Assembly (NCBI GenBank): GCA_013180625.2
Contig: SNVD02002514.1
Coordinates: 1-64,000, forward strand
DNA from: Boswellia sacra
Lineage: Eukaryota > Streptophyta > Magnoliopsida > Sapindales > Burseraceae
Length of the DNA stretch: 64,000 bases
Direction of reading: 5' to 3'
The notes beneath the pieces are model-generated. The model made no database searches. It had not been told where the DNA came from and saw only the letters and a list, made by a program, of their open reading frames with translations. Positions 45,850 to 57,700 of the stretch are shown one piece after another (position 1 is the stretch's first letter; each line of letters opens with the position of its first letter). Position numbers and translations under genes: made by a program.

Positions 45850-46580
45850 TGTACAATCTAATCTCCCAATCATGAGCCTTTAGCAGTGTTTCTGCTTCTT
45901 TTTACGTGAAAATGTAGGTTTGTTTATAGAAAAATAAAATAAAAAGAAAGCAAATCAAATTGAGGAGTTGAATAATAATAAAAAACCGAAGCACGCAAAG
46001 CAACCCAAAGTAAATGTGATTGGAATAGAAATAGAAAAAGCGGGCTACAAGAGGATCCAATTATGCAGGCAAATCCAAAATCAAAAAAGAAAAGAAAGAG
46101 CAAAGAGAGCTAATTTGCGCTGATCCACGAGCTGTGTTTGGCAGTTGTTATTTGGGTTTGTTTGGGTTTTTGGCAGTTGTTGTAATCTGGTTGTAGCTGG
46201 TGGGTAATCCCGTGGATGATGCTGAGCGTTTATCTTTTGGTGATCTGGAGGGCAGCAGCATGTAATCTGGTTGTGACTGGTGCTTGCATGAGTTGCAAGG
46301 GCGAGTTGATGCTTCTCTTCCAGAGGATCTGACAGTGTGTGACGACATGCAATCTGGTTGTTCGTGGTGCTCGCGTGAATTGATAGTGGTTGTAGGCAAC
46401 TAGTGTTTATCACGTTGAAGAGAGATGCGTGAAAGAGATGACGATGGCTAGGGGGGCTGGTGTGTAGAGAAAGAACGGAAAGAGACGAAGATGAGATTAG
46501 GGGGAAAAAAATTGTAATGTTTCCTCTTTAAACAAAATGGTGATTTTAACCCTCCCGATGCAAGTTATTTTACGTGCATT
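45850..46580. other. no gene seen
   Basis: Mixed intergenic sequence. Minus-strand frames at 46081-46413 are short, biased and unrecognised. They contain three copies of an AATCTGGTTGT motif (about 46184, 46265, 46351), suggesting local duplication. Confidence 0.45.
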
Positions 46581-46587
46581 TAGGTTG

Positions 46588-46945
46588 CATGTGTCCGGTG
46601 TACCGTATAATATTATATAATTATTATTATAATAAATAGTATTATATAAAATTATATTGTATAAAATTAAAAAAATTATATATTATATTTAATTTGTTAT
46701 TATATTACATAATATTATATAATATTGTGTTTAGTAAACATTAGATTGGATTGTATTAAATTTTTATAATAAATTAAAATATTTTACAAATAATAAAATA
46801 TAAATGTCAATCAAAAAATTCAAAAATTCATACTTAAATAAAATTACGTTTATTTTAGTATAAGTAAAATTATCTTCATTTTTTAATTTACTTTTTATTA
46901 AAATATAGCAATAATATAAAATATCAAATTAAAAATTTAGCCATA
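46588..46945. mobile_element. probable MITE relative of the element at 14541
   Basis: The left end GCATGTGTCCGGTGTACCGT followed by TATAATATTATA resembles the 14541 terminus (GCATGTTCGGTGTACGAC). The right end is not clear, so it is truncated or decayed. Confidence 0.4.
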
Positions 46946-46949
46946 TTTA

Positions 46950-47460
46950 AAAAAAAAAAATTTGGACTAAATACATAAAAATGGAAAAAAAATTCGTTAT
47001 TCTTAATTTTAACCAATATAAAATCCAATTCTCCAAATATAGATAAAAAAGACAATTATACCAAAAAATTCTTAAAAAAAAGAGAAATCCAACACGATTT
47101 CTTTCCTTCTCCTTCTTCCTCTTTCTTTTTGTTACTTTTCTTTCCCTTCTTCTTCTTCTACTTTTTTCTCTCCCATTTTTTTCTCTTCTTTCTTCTTCCA
47201 CATTCTTTTCGTTCCTTTTTTTCCTCTTTTTTCTTCTCCCATAGCTATGATTTTGCAGATTAACCAACACCCACATAGCCACCAAATCCAATTGGATTTT
47301 GCATCGGTGGCTCCATTCAACCCAGCCACCACCAACACAAACAAGCAATAGTAATAAAAGAAATGGAAAATAACAAATTCATGGCAGCCAAGCAAAAAAG
47401 GATTATGAAATTATATCTCTTGGTTGTATTGGGTGCTAGAAGTTGGGTATTTGGATGTAG
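46950..47460. other. pyrimidine-rich intergenic sequence
   Basis: A long TTC/TTT-rich tract (47095-47240) gives artificial Lys/Glu-rich frames on the minus strand. No gene is supported. Confidence 0.6.
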
Positions 47461-47464
47461 ATTT

Positions 47465-48200
47465 CGTAGCCATATGTCATGGCCTTAATGTTTCACCGCT
47501 TAGACCATGCGGCCTTAGGCACTTAATGAACCAAACTTGCACCTAAGTAGGCCTTCAAACACTTGACAATGTTAAGCAAGATCAAGGGAAGCAAGAGAGA
47601 GTTAAGGAATGTATAATTGTTATTACTTTATAAGAAAATTGTACAAGAGAGGTGTTACAAGGAAGTGTGTTGGACAAGCTCTCAAGAAAAGAACATCTAC
47701 CTACAAATGAGTGCTCACTCCTATTTATAGAGGAGCACCTTCTCAACATGTGGCTATCAATGCGCCACTTGTCTACACCCCATTTGTTCTCTAGAAGGAT
47801 CCTAAGATATTTACAAACCTATCTTGTAGCCTAGAAATATCTACAAGACTCAAGACAAATCTAGAGAACCCTAGACACTAGAGAGCTTCATGGTCTTCTA
47901 GAAGCTTCCGTAGTCTTTCGCTCTCTTCCATCACCATCCGGAATCTTCCAGAGCTTCTAGGGTCTTCTCATGTCTTCCGCACGCTTCTGAAGCCTTCCGG
48001 AGCATTCTAGAAGTGTCTGAAACATTCCGGAACGTCTTAAAACATTCTAAAAACTTTCGGAACGCCACACCCAATTTATATGCCATTAAATTCCTTTGGT
48101 TATAAGAATCTCGGAACACTATATTACTTGCCCTAAATTCTAACTCCTCCGGGGTCATCCGAGCAATTTTTAGACGCATGCGTGCGAGGCATGACACATA
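47465..48200 (-). mobile_element. LTR- or TRIM-like segment (minus orientation), boundaries unclear
   Basis: It has the layout of a plant LTR read on the minus strand: an upstream region with inverted GAA/TTC motifs, a TATA box CTATAAATAG (47721-47730), then a leader-like stretch with GTACAATTTTC. No partner LTR, primer site or coding domain was found in the window. The proposed start (minus-strand TGTGTCATGCC near 48192) abuts a coding-like fragment, as if inserted there. Confidence 0.4.
47896..48036 (-). promoter_or_regulatory. cluster of heat-shock-element-like motifs upstream of a TATA box
   Basis: TTCTAGAAGCTTC at 47896-47908 is a perfect three-unit HSE (TTCnnGAAnnTTC). GAATCTTC (47941-47948), TTCTAGAA (48005-48012) and TTCCGGAA (48025-48032) are perfect two-unit sites, and several imperfect ones lie between. 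A minus-strand TATA box (47721-47730) is about 170 bp downstream in the direction of transcription. Binding by heat-shock factors is an inference from the motif. Confidence 0.55.
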
Positions 48201-48470
48201 GCTGGTGGTTGTGGGGGAGTTGATGGCAGCGGTAGGGAAGGAAGGGAGGAGATCTTTCAGAGATACGTAGGATTGAGAAGAAGAGTTGAGAGAGAGGAGC
48301 TCATAGGATGATAATGATGATGTTGTGGAGTTTTGGAAGGCTGGAGTGAGAAAAGATATTGAAGAAAGAGTAGTGAGAGATTGGAAGAAATTTTGCACAA
48401 ACAGTAGTTATACAGCCTTAACTCAGGGTCCCCCACGTTATAAGTTTTGTTACCTTTATATACTCCTTGT
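48200..48470 (-). pseudogene. possible 5' fragment of a small host gene, start lost and 3' end cut
   Basis: On the minus strand, TATATAAAGG (about 48455-48464) looks like a TATA box. It is followed by a frame with balanced Ser-rich composition (SSYELLSLNSSSQSYVSLKD, LLPSFPTAAINSPTTTSY) that ends at about 48200, where LTR-like sequence starts. The frame lacks an ATG: the expected start position (48398) is GTG. I cannot name the family. It may be a gene remnant broken by the neighbouring insertion. Confidence 0.35.
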
Positions 48471-49006
48471 GCAGTCTCTTGCAATCCTATTCCCACTTAA
48501 ATTCTAGTCAAAGACGGCAAAAAACAAACCTTTGACAAATAGACCTCTTTATACCATGCTATGGGGTCGCCAAACGCGTCCTTAACGTTTAAATTAGCGG
48601 AATTATAGTCCACAATAATGACTTTCCAAAAGGTCGGGTTAGCGTTCATATAGTATGATAAAAGTGTTTTTATACGATAATTTAATAAAAAGTAAGGGTA
48701 GTACGTGATATCATCTTGTGTGCAATTAACCCTTGTGTTCACGCCCAGATAGAAAACTAAATAAAAATAAATAAAAACACCAACGGTACTAAGATTTTTA
48801 GGGTATTTTCAATTTAGTTTTGTTTTCTAGCCTCCACCTTTAAGTTCTGAACCTTTTCAATGAACTGAGTAAATAATTCCTTCTGCAGAAACTATTCTCT
48901 CCTCTCTAATGACCATTTCGCTTATCCTTCACTGTCTCTCTCTCTCTGTGGGTGTTTCTGGGTTTCAAGCTTGAAGTCTTTCGTCGAAGATTGAGCTAAC
49001 CATAAG

Positions 49007-49266
49007 GTTCGAAACTCTCTCACTCTCTTTCTCTGACATTTTATTTATGCTTTTAGCTTATTTGATTCGTTTTTTTTTTTTTTTTGTGATCCTAGTTCAT
49101 CCATCTTTGATTTGATTAATTGCAGTTAAAATTGCTAATTTATCATCATCACTAGACTAGACTTGGATATAAATCGTTTCAATTGATATAAATTGATACA
49201 ACATCTGCTTTCTTGCTGATGTAATGTTGAATTGTAAATCTTGTTCCAAAATGATTTACTTTGCAG
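49007..49266 (+). other. probable 5' UTR intron of the ICMT gene
   Basis: AAG|GTTCGAAACT at 49007 and a T-rich tract ending TTTGCAG at 49266 form a plausible GT-AG intron in the leader. The CT-rich exon before it (48937-48955) is typical of plant 5' UTRs. Confidence 0.45.
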
Positions 49267-49448
49267 GGCATGTCATGCTTGAAGCTTTTTTTGATTGACA
49301 TCCAAACTCGAATTTCGGTGTCGATCTTGGCATCAAATATGTCAGGTCTGAAATAAAATTGGATTTTGTTCCCTGCCCTGAGCTTGCTGTAACCTTTATC
49401 TCGTTATACTGAATCAGGAACTGAAAGTTGACACTCTCTTTGATGAAA

Positions 49449-50042
49449 ATGACAGAAATATTCAGTTACACAGCTTGCCGACAGTTAATGCAGATGTTCT
49501 TGGCAGTTTTCCTCTTTCATAGTTCTGAATACATTTTAGCAATTGCCTATCATGGAAGTTCAAATGTTACTCTTAGGTCGCTTTTGATTAGCAAAAATTA
49601 TCTTTTAGCAATGCTATTATCACTGGTTGAGTACCTTGTTGAAATTGTTTTCTTTCCTGGGTTGAAGGAATTTTGGTGGATAAGCAACCTAGGCCTTGTC
49701 ATGGTTATAGTTGGGGAAATTATAAGGAAAATGGCTATTATAACAGCTGGTCGGGCCTTCACACATCTTATCAAGATCTACCATGAACAACATCACAGAC
49801 TGATTACTCATGGAGTTTATAGATTTGTCCGCCATCCTGGATACTGCGGTTTCCTCATCTGGGCAGTTGGCACCCAGATAATGTTGTGTAATCCCATCTC
49901 CACGATCGCATTTTCTATTGTTCTTTGGCGCTTCTTTGCTGATCGGATACCATATGAAGAGTATTTCTTGAGACACTTTTTTGGTTCACAATATGGGGAA
50001 TATGCTCGGCAAGTTCCTTCTGGGGTGCCATTTGTAAAGTAG
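49449..50042 (+). CDS. ICMT: protein-S-isoprenylcysteine O-methyltransferase
   Basis: This ER-membrane enzyme methylates the C-terminal prenylcysteine of CaaX proteins such as ROP GTPases, using S-adenosylmethionine; in plants it also dampens ABA signalling. The 197-residue frame equals the usual plant length. I chose the ATG at 49449 (MTEIFSYTACRQL), which fits the family start, over the in-frame ATGs just upstream at 49428-49443. Several hydrophobic segments are visible (LMQMFLAVFLF, LLAMLLSLVEYLVEIVFF, LGLVMVIVGEII). The catalytic signature THGVYRFVRHPGYCGFLIW and the C-terminal RIPYEEYFLRHFFGSQYGEY match the SAM- and membrane-binding parts of ICMT. Coding sequence is one exon. It is tail-to-tail with the EFL1 copies. 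Confidence 0.95.
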   Translation: MTEIFSYTACRQLMQMFLAVFLFHSSEYILAIAYHGSSNVTLRSLLISKNYLLAMLLSLVEYLVEIVFFPGLKEFWWISNLGLVMVIVGEIIRKMAIITAGRAFTHLIKIYHEQHHRLITHGVYRFVRHPGYCGFLIWAVGTQIMLCNPISTIAFSIVLWRFFADRIPYEEYFLRHFFGSQYGEYARQVPSGVPFVK

Positions 50043-51160
50043 TAATTTACAGTTCTGTTCACAGGGTTGCATTTGTCTTACTATACTCATCTTGCTTCAT
50101 CAAGAAAGTTCACTGCTGTTTTATGCAAGAGGTTTCAATCGTTTTGAAGCTGAGTAGATCATTGGTTGGCAAGAGTGATTATGTTCTTTATTTCCTATTA
50201 TTGATGACTTTATGCTTAACTGAGACTGTGCTGTTGACACAGGGAAAGTATTGCGAAGATTTTAGTGGACAGATAAAGAGATCCATCCTCAATTGTTGTA
50301 GTCAGTTTATCTGAGGCCTGTTTTAATATCTATGAAGTTCACTACTAATTTTTATTTATCTGAACATGCAAACGTCCTTTGACCTGGTTTTTGAATATGC
50401 CTGGCCTGCATTTCAATCTGTGAAAAGGTACATTACCATATATTGCTGTGTTAGAATATATCATATTAAGTGGGATGCTGTCTTTGTGAGTTATTTGCAG
50501 TGTTAATTCTGCGAAAAAAAACTTCCCTACGGGGGTTCCAGGGAGCCACACAACTCTTTAACTTTATAAAATTTACTACCAGCGTATTAGCTTATTGGTG
50601 ATATGTCTCCCCAACTAGCAAAAGTGACACTTTATTAACTGAAATTTGCATAAGAATATTGTGGCCCTATTCTTTCGTTTCGAATTTTCATCATTTCCTT
50701 CTATAAGTCCTTTATTGCTTCATTTGTCGGCATAGAGCTTCTATGCAGCTTGATAGACAAACTTATAGAATTCTCTCTCTACTATTATGCTAATTTATTA
50801 TATAGGTTCCCTGGCCTCCAGACAACAGTTGCCAAAAATTATTGGCAGATTCGGCTTCCACGCTGGAGCTTTTAACAAGGGGATCCTTGTGGTACGACTA
50901 AAATATATGAGAAGTGCCATTAACAATGGGTAATAAACGTGTTTGTGTAATTAAGAAAGACTACCGCAGCATATGTTAAAGTGACAAGTCAAAGTTATAC
51001 GCAATTACATATTCAGTAGCCAACAACAAATGACAACAGGAATACTGAAGAACAGATTACATTTGATTAAAAGTCCAAGAGATACAAAAAAAAAAAAAAA
51101 GAGAAAAAAAATAAAACTTAAAACAAATGTTGCTCCTATAGCCTATAAACTTTCAATCCA
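50043..51160. other. intergenic sequence between convergent ICMT and EFL1
   Basis: The ICMT 3' UTR probably occupies the first few hundred bases and the EFL1 3' UTR the last ones. No further gene seen. Confidence 0.6.
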
Positions 51161-51230
51161 AAATTGACGGATATGAATCGTCGTATGTATAACTTTTAAG
51201 AACTAAGAAAACGACTGGGTTTAATGACTT

Positions 51231-54200
51231 CTAAACGTTACGACCCAAGGTCCTCTGCTTTGTAGCATGTTGAACAACTTTTTCTTCCACGGGGAGGCCC
51301 TTCCGTCGCCTCACAGCATCAATCAGCTTTCTTGCTGTATTTGGAAGAACACTTGAACCATCTCCAAACTCTTCAATTTCCTCCGCCGTTTTAGGTACAA
51401 AGAAAGGATCCTCAGGAAGTGCTTCCCAATGGCTAAGTACAAGAAGAGCACTTGCAGCACCTGAAGTCCATCTTCTAAGCTCATCAGCAAAACCAAAACT
51501 TTCAGAAACTGGCAAATAAGCATGAACAGTAAAAAGTGGAGAACCCTCCTGCATTTCCTCCTTCAAGACCCGCGCTCGCCTTCGAGCAAGCACAGCATAC
51601 ATTGGGCCCAAATATTCAGTTGGTGTGTTCAACTCACAAAAATACATGGCTTCAACAAGCCGGGGTTTCCTCTGCAGCACAGCTGCTCTACAGGCATCTT
51701 TAACAGCCGTCATCACCTGCCCAGAGAAGATGCCATACTGTTCAGATTGAAGAGCAGATTCAGGCTCATCAGATTGACCTGCCGAGGAAGAGATGCATGC
51801 CTCAACAACAATGGCCAATCCCCACATTGGTTCATCACACAATGGGCCAGCTGCTGTAGCTAGCTGAAATCCAGACACTATACTGCTTTCAAGAGTCCGT
51901 GCTTCTAGGAACAATGCTGAAGCTTGACTATCTTCCAATGATGTCTCAGAAGCTGCATCACCATCATTACCTCCATCCTCAAAATTATAAACAAAGCCCA
52001 ATCTCTCAGATACATGAGCAGAACCTCTGATAAGAACAGAGCAATCAGAATTCTTTCTTTTATAATCTGGGATGAAGAGGATGTTAGGACCAAGCTGCCT
52101 TGGACCAAGTGCCCAAATCCTTGTAAGAAACTTTTGCCACTTTGCTCTACATTTCTCCAGCCAATCCTTGTCAATCTCATTCCCACAGGAAATATGACTT
52201 TCTATAGCATCCATTAGGCGTCTTTTGAGAACTTCAATTGGATTATCCTCCTCACCAACACTTGACCTCTGGGTTTCCAAGCTTTTAATGGTTTGGCCTC
52301 CAATAATACTTCCAAGCAAATCAGCACTTTCATCAAGAACCTTAGTCACCATAAGAGGAAGTTTCATGACTTTAACCCGAACAACACATCTTCCATTTGG
52401 AGTCATCCTCTCAACATAATCTGAGCTCACACTTAACAATTTCAGATTCTCTAATGGATTAGATAACTCACCTTCAATGGTCTCTTTATAGGACACAAGA
52501 GGGGGAGAGACTTCCAAGTTGACCTTAGCAAACCTTTCCTTCAAATCCTTTATGCACCTTTCTAGATGAACTTCTCCTGCAGCAGCAAGCACATTTTCCC
52601 CTCTAGATGAAACAGTAACCTCTACAAATGGATCCGCGCGATTCAAAAGCCTCAATCCTTTCATCAAAGCACCCATATCTGCTGGATCCGATGGCTCAAT
52701 TGCAACTCTTAGAGTGGGTGAAACCTGAAATACCATACTTGAGAAAGGCCAGCAATTTCTTGTAGATGAAAGAGTTGCAGTCTTCAATATGTGTTGACCA
52801 AGGCCTTGGATTGCAACAACATTCCCTGCCTTGGCAGAGGCAACCGATTTCAAGCCTTGACCCATCATCAGATATAAGGAATGCAATTCTGCTTCTTGCA
52901 TATGCTTCTGCATCGATTCCCCTTTCAATGGATCATATAAAGCTGAAAGCACAAAAACTCTTTGTCCTGAATAAAGAACTCCGCTAAATATCCTTGCAAA
53001 TGCAAGAAAGCACTCATCTGATTCACCATATCCTCCTTTCTCAGTAAAACTGTTCAAAATCTCCCCATTTGAACCTCGTTGAGGAAGCATTTTGATTGGT
53101 ACAGCAAACATCTTAGAAACAAAAGCAACGCATGGTGCTTCAGGGCTAGAATTACAGGCCTCAACTGCCTTCCTAACAGAATCTGCCTCCATCACTACAT
53201 TGTTATCAATATTATCATCTAAAAGCTCTCTTTTAGGAAGCAAACGTGAAATACGAAAAGACTGAGCAGAAATTGGGTCCGGCATGCACTTCACTACCAT
53301 AGACAAGACTGCATCCGACAACGGAAGCCAATGGCTCATGACAGCTTGAAGTACAGCTTTTGGATCCTTGTTCTGAAGCTCACGAGACGGTATAGACAAA
53401 TTAAATGATTTAATGACTTTCTCAAGTACCCCTCTATCGCCATCTGGCTCTAAAGCAGCCCGGTAAACTTGCCACAATGGCTCAAGCACAAACTGTACAC
53501 ACATAGGCCGAGCTTTACTCCCTGAAGCAATTCCCTTCTTCCCAACAATCATCTTAGTTTTTGGATTGAAATACCGAGGACCCCAGAAAGCCTTCTGCAA
53601 GGCAGCTGCGCTTGCCCCAAGTTTTGTAGCATAAAATTCAGCAAAGTCAGTAAGGGTAAAACCCCATCCATCCAATGCACAGACAAAGGCTACATTTCCC
53701 TTCTGGGGTTGAAATGTATCTTCCTCATCATCCTCTATAAACTCAAGATTCTGATGACCCAGCTTCTCTGAGGGAGCCGCAAGTATAGAATCAACATCAG
53801 ACAAATACTTCTCAGACTTATAAGCACTCATGATGCTGTTGACCTCATGAACAATCCTCAACAAGCGATTATAAGCTTCCATGGGAGTCAACTTCAACTC
53901 CGAAATCAATCTATCGATCTTATTAAGAACTAAACAGGGTGTCAACTTCTCAATCCAAGATTGGCGCAAGACGGCATGAGTCTGAATGTGTACACCCTCA
54001 ACAGCATCAACCAATACCAGAGCACCATCACTCAAACGAGCAGCCGTTGAAACCTCACTACAGAAGTCCATATGACCAGGAGAGTCTATAAGGTTAATGG
54101 AGTAGTGTTTGTAATGAAGAGCAATTGAAGAGCTTTTCATTGTAATGGCACGCCTTTGCTCCTCGTCAAGATAATCCATAAACCTAAGCTTGCCCGCTAG

Positions 54201-54317
54201 TTTTGGGTGAAGTAAACCGCCAGCGGTGGCAGCGATGAGATGGTCAGCGAGGGTTGTTTTACCATGATCGACATGGGCTAGTATGCATATGTTTCGTAGG
54301 TTTCGTGTATCGCCCAT
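51231..54317 (-). CDS. EFL1: EFL1-type ribosome-assembly GTPase, copy 1
   Basis: EFL1 is a cytosolic EF-2-like GTPase that, with SBDS, releases the anti-association factor eIF6 from new 60S subunits. The intronless frame has 1028 codons from the ATG at 54317 (MGDTRNLRNICILAHVDHGK). An upstream in-frame ATG would add nine residues not typical of the family. GTPase motifs: P-loop AHVDHGKT (14-21), switch-region Thr in RRAITMKSS, DSPGH (78-82), NKID (132-135). The insertion within the G domain, including the acidic FIEDDEEDTF, distinguishes EFL1 from EF-2. Domains II-V follow, with AAGEVHLERCIKDLKERF and a C-terminal VHAYLPVSESFGFADELR. No diphthamide-loop motif typical of EF-2 was seen. Tail-to-tail with ICMT. 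Confidence 0.95.
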   Translation of the reverse strand: MGDTRNLRNICILAHVDHGKTTLADHLIAATAGGLLHPKLAGKLRFMDYLDEEQRRAITMKSSSIALHYKHYSINLIDSPGHMDFCSEVSTAARLSDGALVLVDAVEGVHIQTHAVLRQSWIEKLTPCLVLNKIDRLISELKLTPMEAYNRLLRIVHEVNSIMSAYKSEKYLSDVDSILAAPSEKLGHQNLEFIEDDEEDTFQPQKGNVAFVCALDGWGFTLTDFAEFYATKLGASAAALQKAFWGPRYFNPKTKMIVGKKGIASGSKARPMCVQFVLEPLWQVYRAALEPDGDRGVLEKVIKSFNLSIPSRELQNKDPKAVLQAVMSHWLPLSDAVLSMVVKCMPDPISAQSFRISRLLPKRELLDDNIDNNVVMEADSVRKAVEACNSSPEAPCVAFVSKMFAVPIKMLPQRGSNGEILNSFTEKGGYGESDECFLAFARIFSGVLYSGQRVFVLSALYDPLKGESMQKHMQEAELHSLYLMMGQGLKSVASAKAGNVVAIQGLGQHILKTATLSSTRNCWPFSSMVFQVSPTLRVAIEPSDPADMGALMKGLRLLNRADPFVEVTVSSRGENVLAAAGEVHLERCIKDLKERFAKVNLEVSPPLVSYKETIEGELSNPLENLKLLSVSSDYVERMTPNGRCVVRVKVMKLPLMVTKVLDESADLLGSIIGGQTIKSLETQRSSVGEEDNPIEVLKRRLMDAIESHISCGNEIDKDWLEKCRAKWQKFLTRIWALGPRQLGPNILFIPDYKRKNSDCSVLIRGSAHVSERLGFVYNFEDGGNDGDAASETSLEDSQASALFLEARTLESSIVSGFQLATAAGPLCDEPMWGLAIVVEACISSSAGQSDEPESALQSEQYGIFSGQVMTAVKDACRAAVLQRKPRLVEAMYFCELNTPTEYLGPMYAVLARRRARVLKEEMQEGSPLFTVHAYLPVSESFGFADELRRWTSGAASALLVLSHWEALPEDPFFVPKTAEEIEEFGDGSSVLPNTARKLIDAVRRRKGLPVEEKVVQHATKQRTLGRNV

Positions 54318-54344
54318 TTTCACTAAAATCAAATACAACAACAA

Positions 54345-54774
54345 ACAAACTCAACTACAACTACAACTACAACAATCAAACTCTTAATCAAATAAATCAA
54401 AGAAACCCTAACCCATAATTTGAGGCTGCCCTCCCCTCACTACACTATTGATATACGAATATGAAAGCAAAAGAGAAAAAAAAAAAATGAATGTCCCACC
54501 GAAATAAGGGAGTTATACTATACTATTACTAACTTTTCCTTAATTAATTTTCCTAATAAGGTTTAGTTTTCTAATCCTATTGCGATTTACTTCACTTCTT
54601 ACCCTTGTTCTCTTTTGTTGATACCGTTGGCAAAAGTCCTTTCTTTAATAAAATTGACCATTTGGGTTGGGAACCCTACCCGACTGCAAGAAATAAGAAA
54701 CTGCAAATTGACGGATATGAATCGTCGTATGTATAACTTTTAAGAACTAAGAAAACGACTGGGTTTAATGACTT
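54345..54774. other. intergenic spacer between EFL1 copies
   Basis: Contains the 5' flank of copy 1 (with AAACCCTAACCC near 54405 and a 12-A run) and the 3' flank of copy 2. The duplication junction is at 54704/54705. Copy 1 thus has a 5' flank of only about 390 bp before the 3' end of copy 2. Confidence 0.7.
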
Positions 54775-57700
54775 CTAAACGTTACGACCCAAGGTCCTCT
54801 GCTTTGTAGCATGTTGAACAACTTTTTCTTCCACGGGGAGGCCCTTCCGTCGCCTCACAGCATCAATCAGCTTTCTTGCTGTATTTGGAAGAACACTTGA
54901 ACCATCTCCAAACTCTTCAATTTCCTCCGCCGTTTTAGGTACAAAGAAAGGATCCTCAGGAAGTGCTTCCCAATGGCTAAGTACAAGAAGAGCACTTGCA
55001 GCACCTGAAGTCCATCTTCTAAGCTCATCAGCAAAACCAAAACTTTCAGAAACTGGCAAATAAGCATGAACAGTAAAAAGTGGAGAACCCTCCTGCATTT
55101 CCTCCTTCAAGACCCGCGCTCGCCTTCGAGCAAGCACAGCATACATTGGGCCCAAATATTCAGTTGGTGTGTTCAACTCACAAAAATACATGGCTTCAAC
55201 AAGCCGGGGTTTCCTCTGCAGCACAGCTGCTCTACAGGCATCTTTAACAGCCGTCATCACCTGCCCAGAGAATATGCCATACTGTTCAGATTGAAGAGCA
55301 GATTCAGGCTCATCAGATTGACCTGCCGAGGAAGAGATGCATGCCTCAACAACAATGGCCAATCCCCACATTGGTTCATCACACAATGGGCCAGCTGCTG
55401 TAGCTAGCTGAAATCCAGACACTATACTGCTTTCAAGAGTCCGTGCTTCTAGGAACAATGCTGAAGCTTGACTATCTTCCAATGATGTCTCAGAAGCTGC
55501 ATCACCATCATTACCTCCATCCTCAAAATTATAAACAAAGCCCAATCTCTCAGATACATGAGCAGAACCTCTGATAAGAACAGAGCAATCAGAATTCTTT
55601 CTTTTATAATCTGGGATGAAGAGGATGTTAGGACCAAGCTGCCTTGGACCAAGTGCCCAAATCCTTGTAAGAAACTTTTGCCACTTTGCTCTACATTTCT
55701 CCAGCCAATCCTTGTCAATCTCATTCCCACAGGAAATATGACTTTCTATAGCATCCATTAGGCGTCTTTTGAGAATTTCAATTGGATTATCCTCCTCACC
55801 AACACTTGACCTCTGGGTTTCCAAGCTTTTAATGGTTTGGCCTCCAATAATACTTCCAAGCAAATCAGCACTTTCATCAAGAACCTTAGTCACCATAAGA
55901 GGAAGTTTCATGACTTTAACCCGAACAACACATCTTCCATTTGGAGTCATCCTCTCAACATAATCTGAGCTCACACTTAACAATTTCAGATTCTCTAATG
56001 GATTAGATAACTCACCTTCAATGGTCTCTTTATAGGACACAAGAGGGGGAGAGACTTCCAAGTTGACCTTAGCAAACCTTTCCTTCAAATCCTTTATGCA
56101 CCTTTCTAGATGAACTTCTCCTGCAGCAGCAAGCACATTTTCTCCTCTAGATGAAACAGTAACCTCTACAAATGGATCCGCGCGATTCAAAAGCCTCAAT
56201 CCTTTCATCAAAGCACCCATATCTGCTGGATCCGATGGCTCAATTGCAACTCTTAGAGTGGGTGAAACCTGAAATACCATACTTGAGAAAGGCCAGCAAT
56301 TTCTTGTAGATGAAAGAGTTGCAGTCTTCAATATGTGTTGACCAAGGCCTTGGATTGCAACAACATTCCCTGCCTTGGCAGAGGCAACCGATTTCAAGCC
56401 TTGACCCATCATCAGATATAAGGAATGCAATTCTGCTTCTTGCATATGCTTCTGCATCGATTCCCCTTTCAATGGATCATATAAAGCTGAAAGCACAAAA
56501 ACTCTTTGTCCTGAATAAAGAACTCCGCTAAATATCCTTGCAAATGCAAGAAAGCACTCATCTGATTCACCATATCCTCCTTTCTCAGTAAAACTGTTCA
56601 AAATCTCCCCATTTGAACCTCGTTGAGGAAGCATTTTGATTGGTACAGCAAACATCTTAGAAACAAAAGCAACGCATGGTGCTTCAGGGCTAGAATTACA
56701 GGCCTCAACTGCCTTCCTAACAGAATCTGCCTCCATCACTACATTGTTATCAATATTATCATCTAAAAGCTCTCTTTTAGGAAGCAAACGTGAAATACGA
56801 AAAGACTGAGCAGAAATTGGGTCCGGCATGCACTTCACTACCATAGACAAGACTGCATCCGACAACGGAAGCCAATGGCTCATGACAGCTTGAAGTACAG
56901 CTTTTGGATCCTTGTTCTGAAGCTCACGAGACGGTATAGACAAATTAAATGATTTAATGACTTTCTCAAGTACCCCTCTATCGCCATCTGGCTCTAAAGC
57001 AGCCCGGTAAACTTGCCACAATGGCTCAAGCACAAACTGTACACACATAGGCCGAGCTTTACTCCCTGAAGCAATTCCCTTCTTCCCAACAATCATCTTA
57101 GTTTTTGGATTGAAATACCGAGGACCCCAGAAAGCCTTCTGCAAGGCAGCTGCGCTTGCCCCAAGTTTTGTAGCATAAAATTCAGCAAAGTCAGTAAGGG
57201 TAAAACCCCATCCATCCAATGCACAGACAAAGGCTACATTTCCCTTCTGGGGTTGAAATGTATCTTCCTCATCATCCTCTATAAACTCAAGATTCTGATG
57301 ACCCAGCTTCTCTGAGGGAGCCGCAAGTATAGAATCAACATCAGACAAATACTTCTCAGACTTATAAGCACTCATGATGCTGTTGACCTCATGAACAATC
57401 CTCAACAAGCGATTATAAGCTTCCATGGGAGTCAACTTCAACTCCGAAATCAATCTATCGATCTTATTAAGAACTAAACAGGGTGTCAACTTCTCAATCC
57501 AAGATTGGCGCAAGACGGCATGAGTCTGAATGTGTACACCCTCAACAGCATCAACCAATACCAGAGCACCATCACTCAAACGAGCAGCCGTTGAAACCTC
57601 ACTACAGAAGTCCATATGACCAGGAGAGTCTATAAGGTTAATGGAGTAGTGTTTGTAATGAAGAGCAATTGAAGAGCTTTTCATTGTAATGGCACGCCTT

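Noticed and set aside
46947..47395. Lys/Glu-rich minus-strand frames
   Set aside because: They result from a pyrimidine-rich low-complexity tract and resemble no protein family.
51323..52987. Plus- and minus-strand frames of 60-113 codons within EFL1 (and again in copy 2)
   Set aside because: They overlap the intact EFL1 coding frame and recur identically in both copies, so they are shadows.
54405..54420. Interstitial telomere repeat (AAACCCTAACCC)
   Set aside because: Only about one and a half units. The AAACCCTA motif is common in promoters of plant translation and ribosome genes, which fits EFL1.
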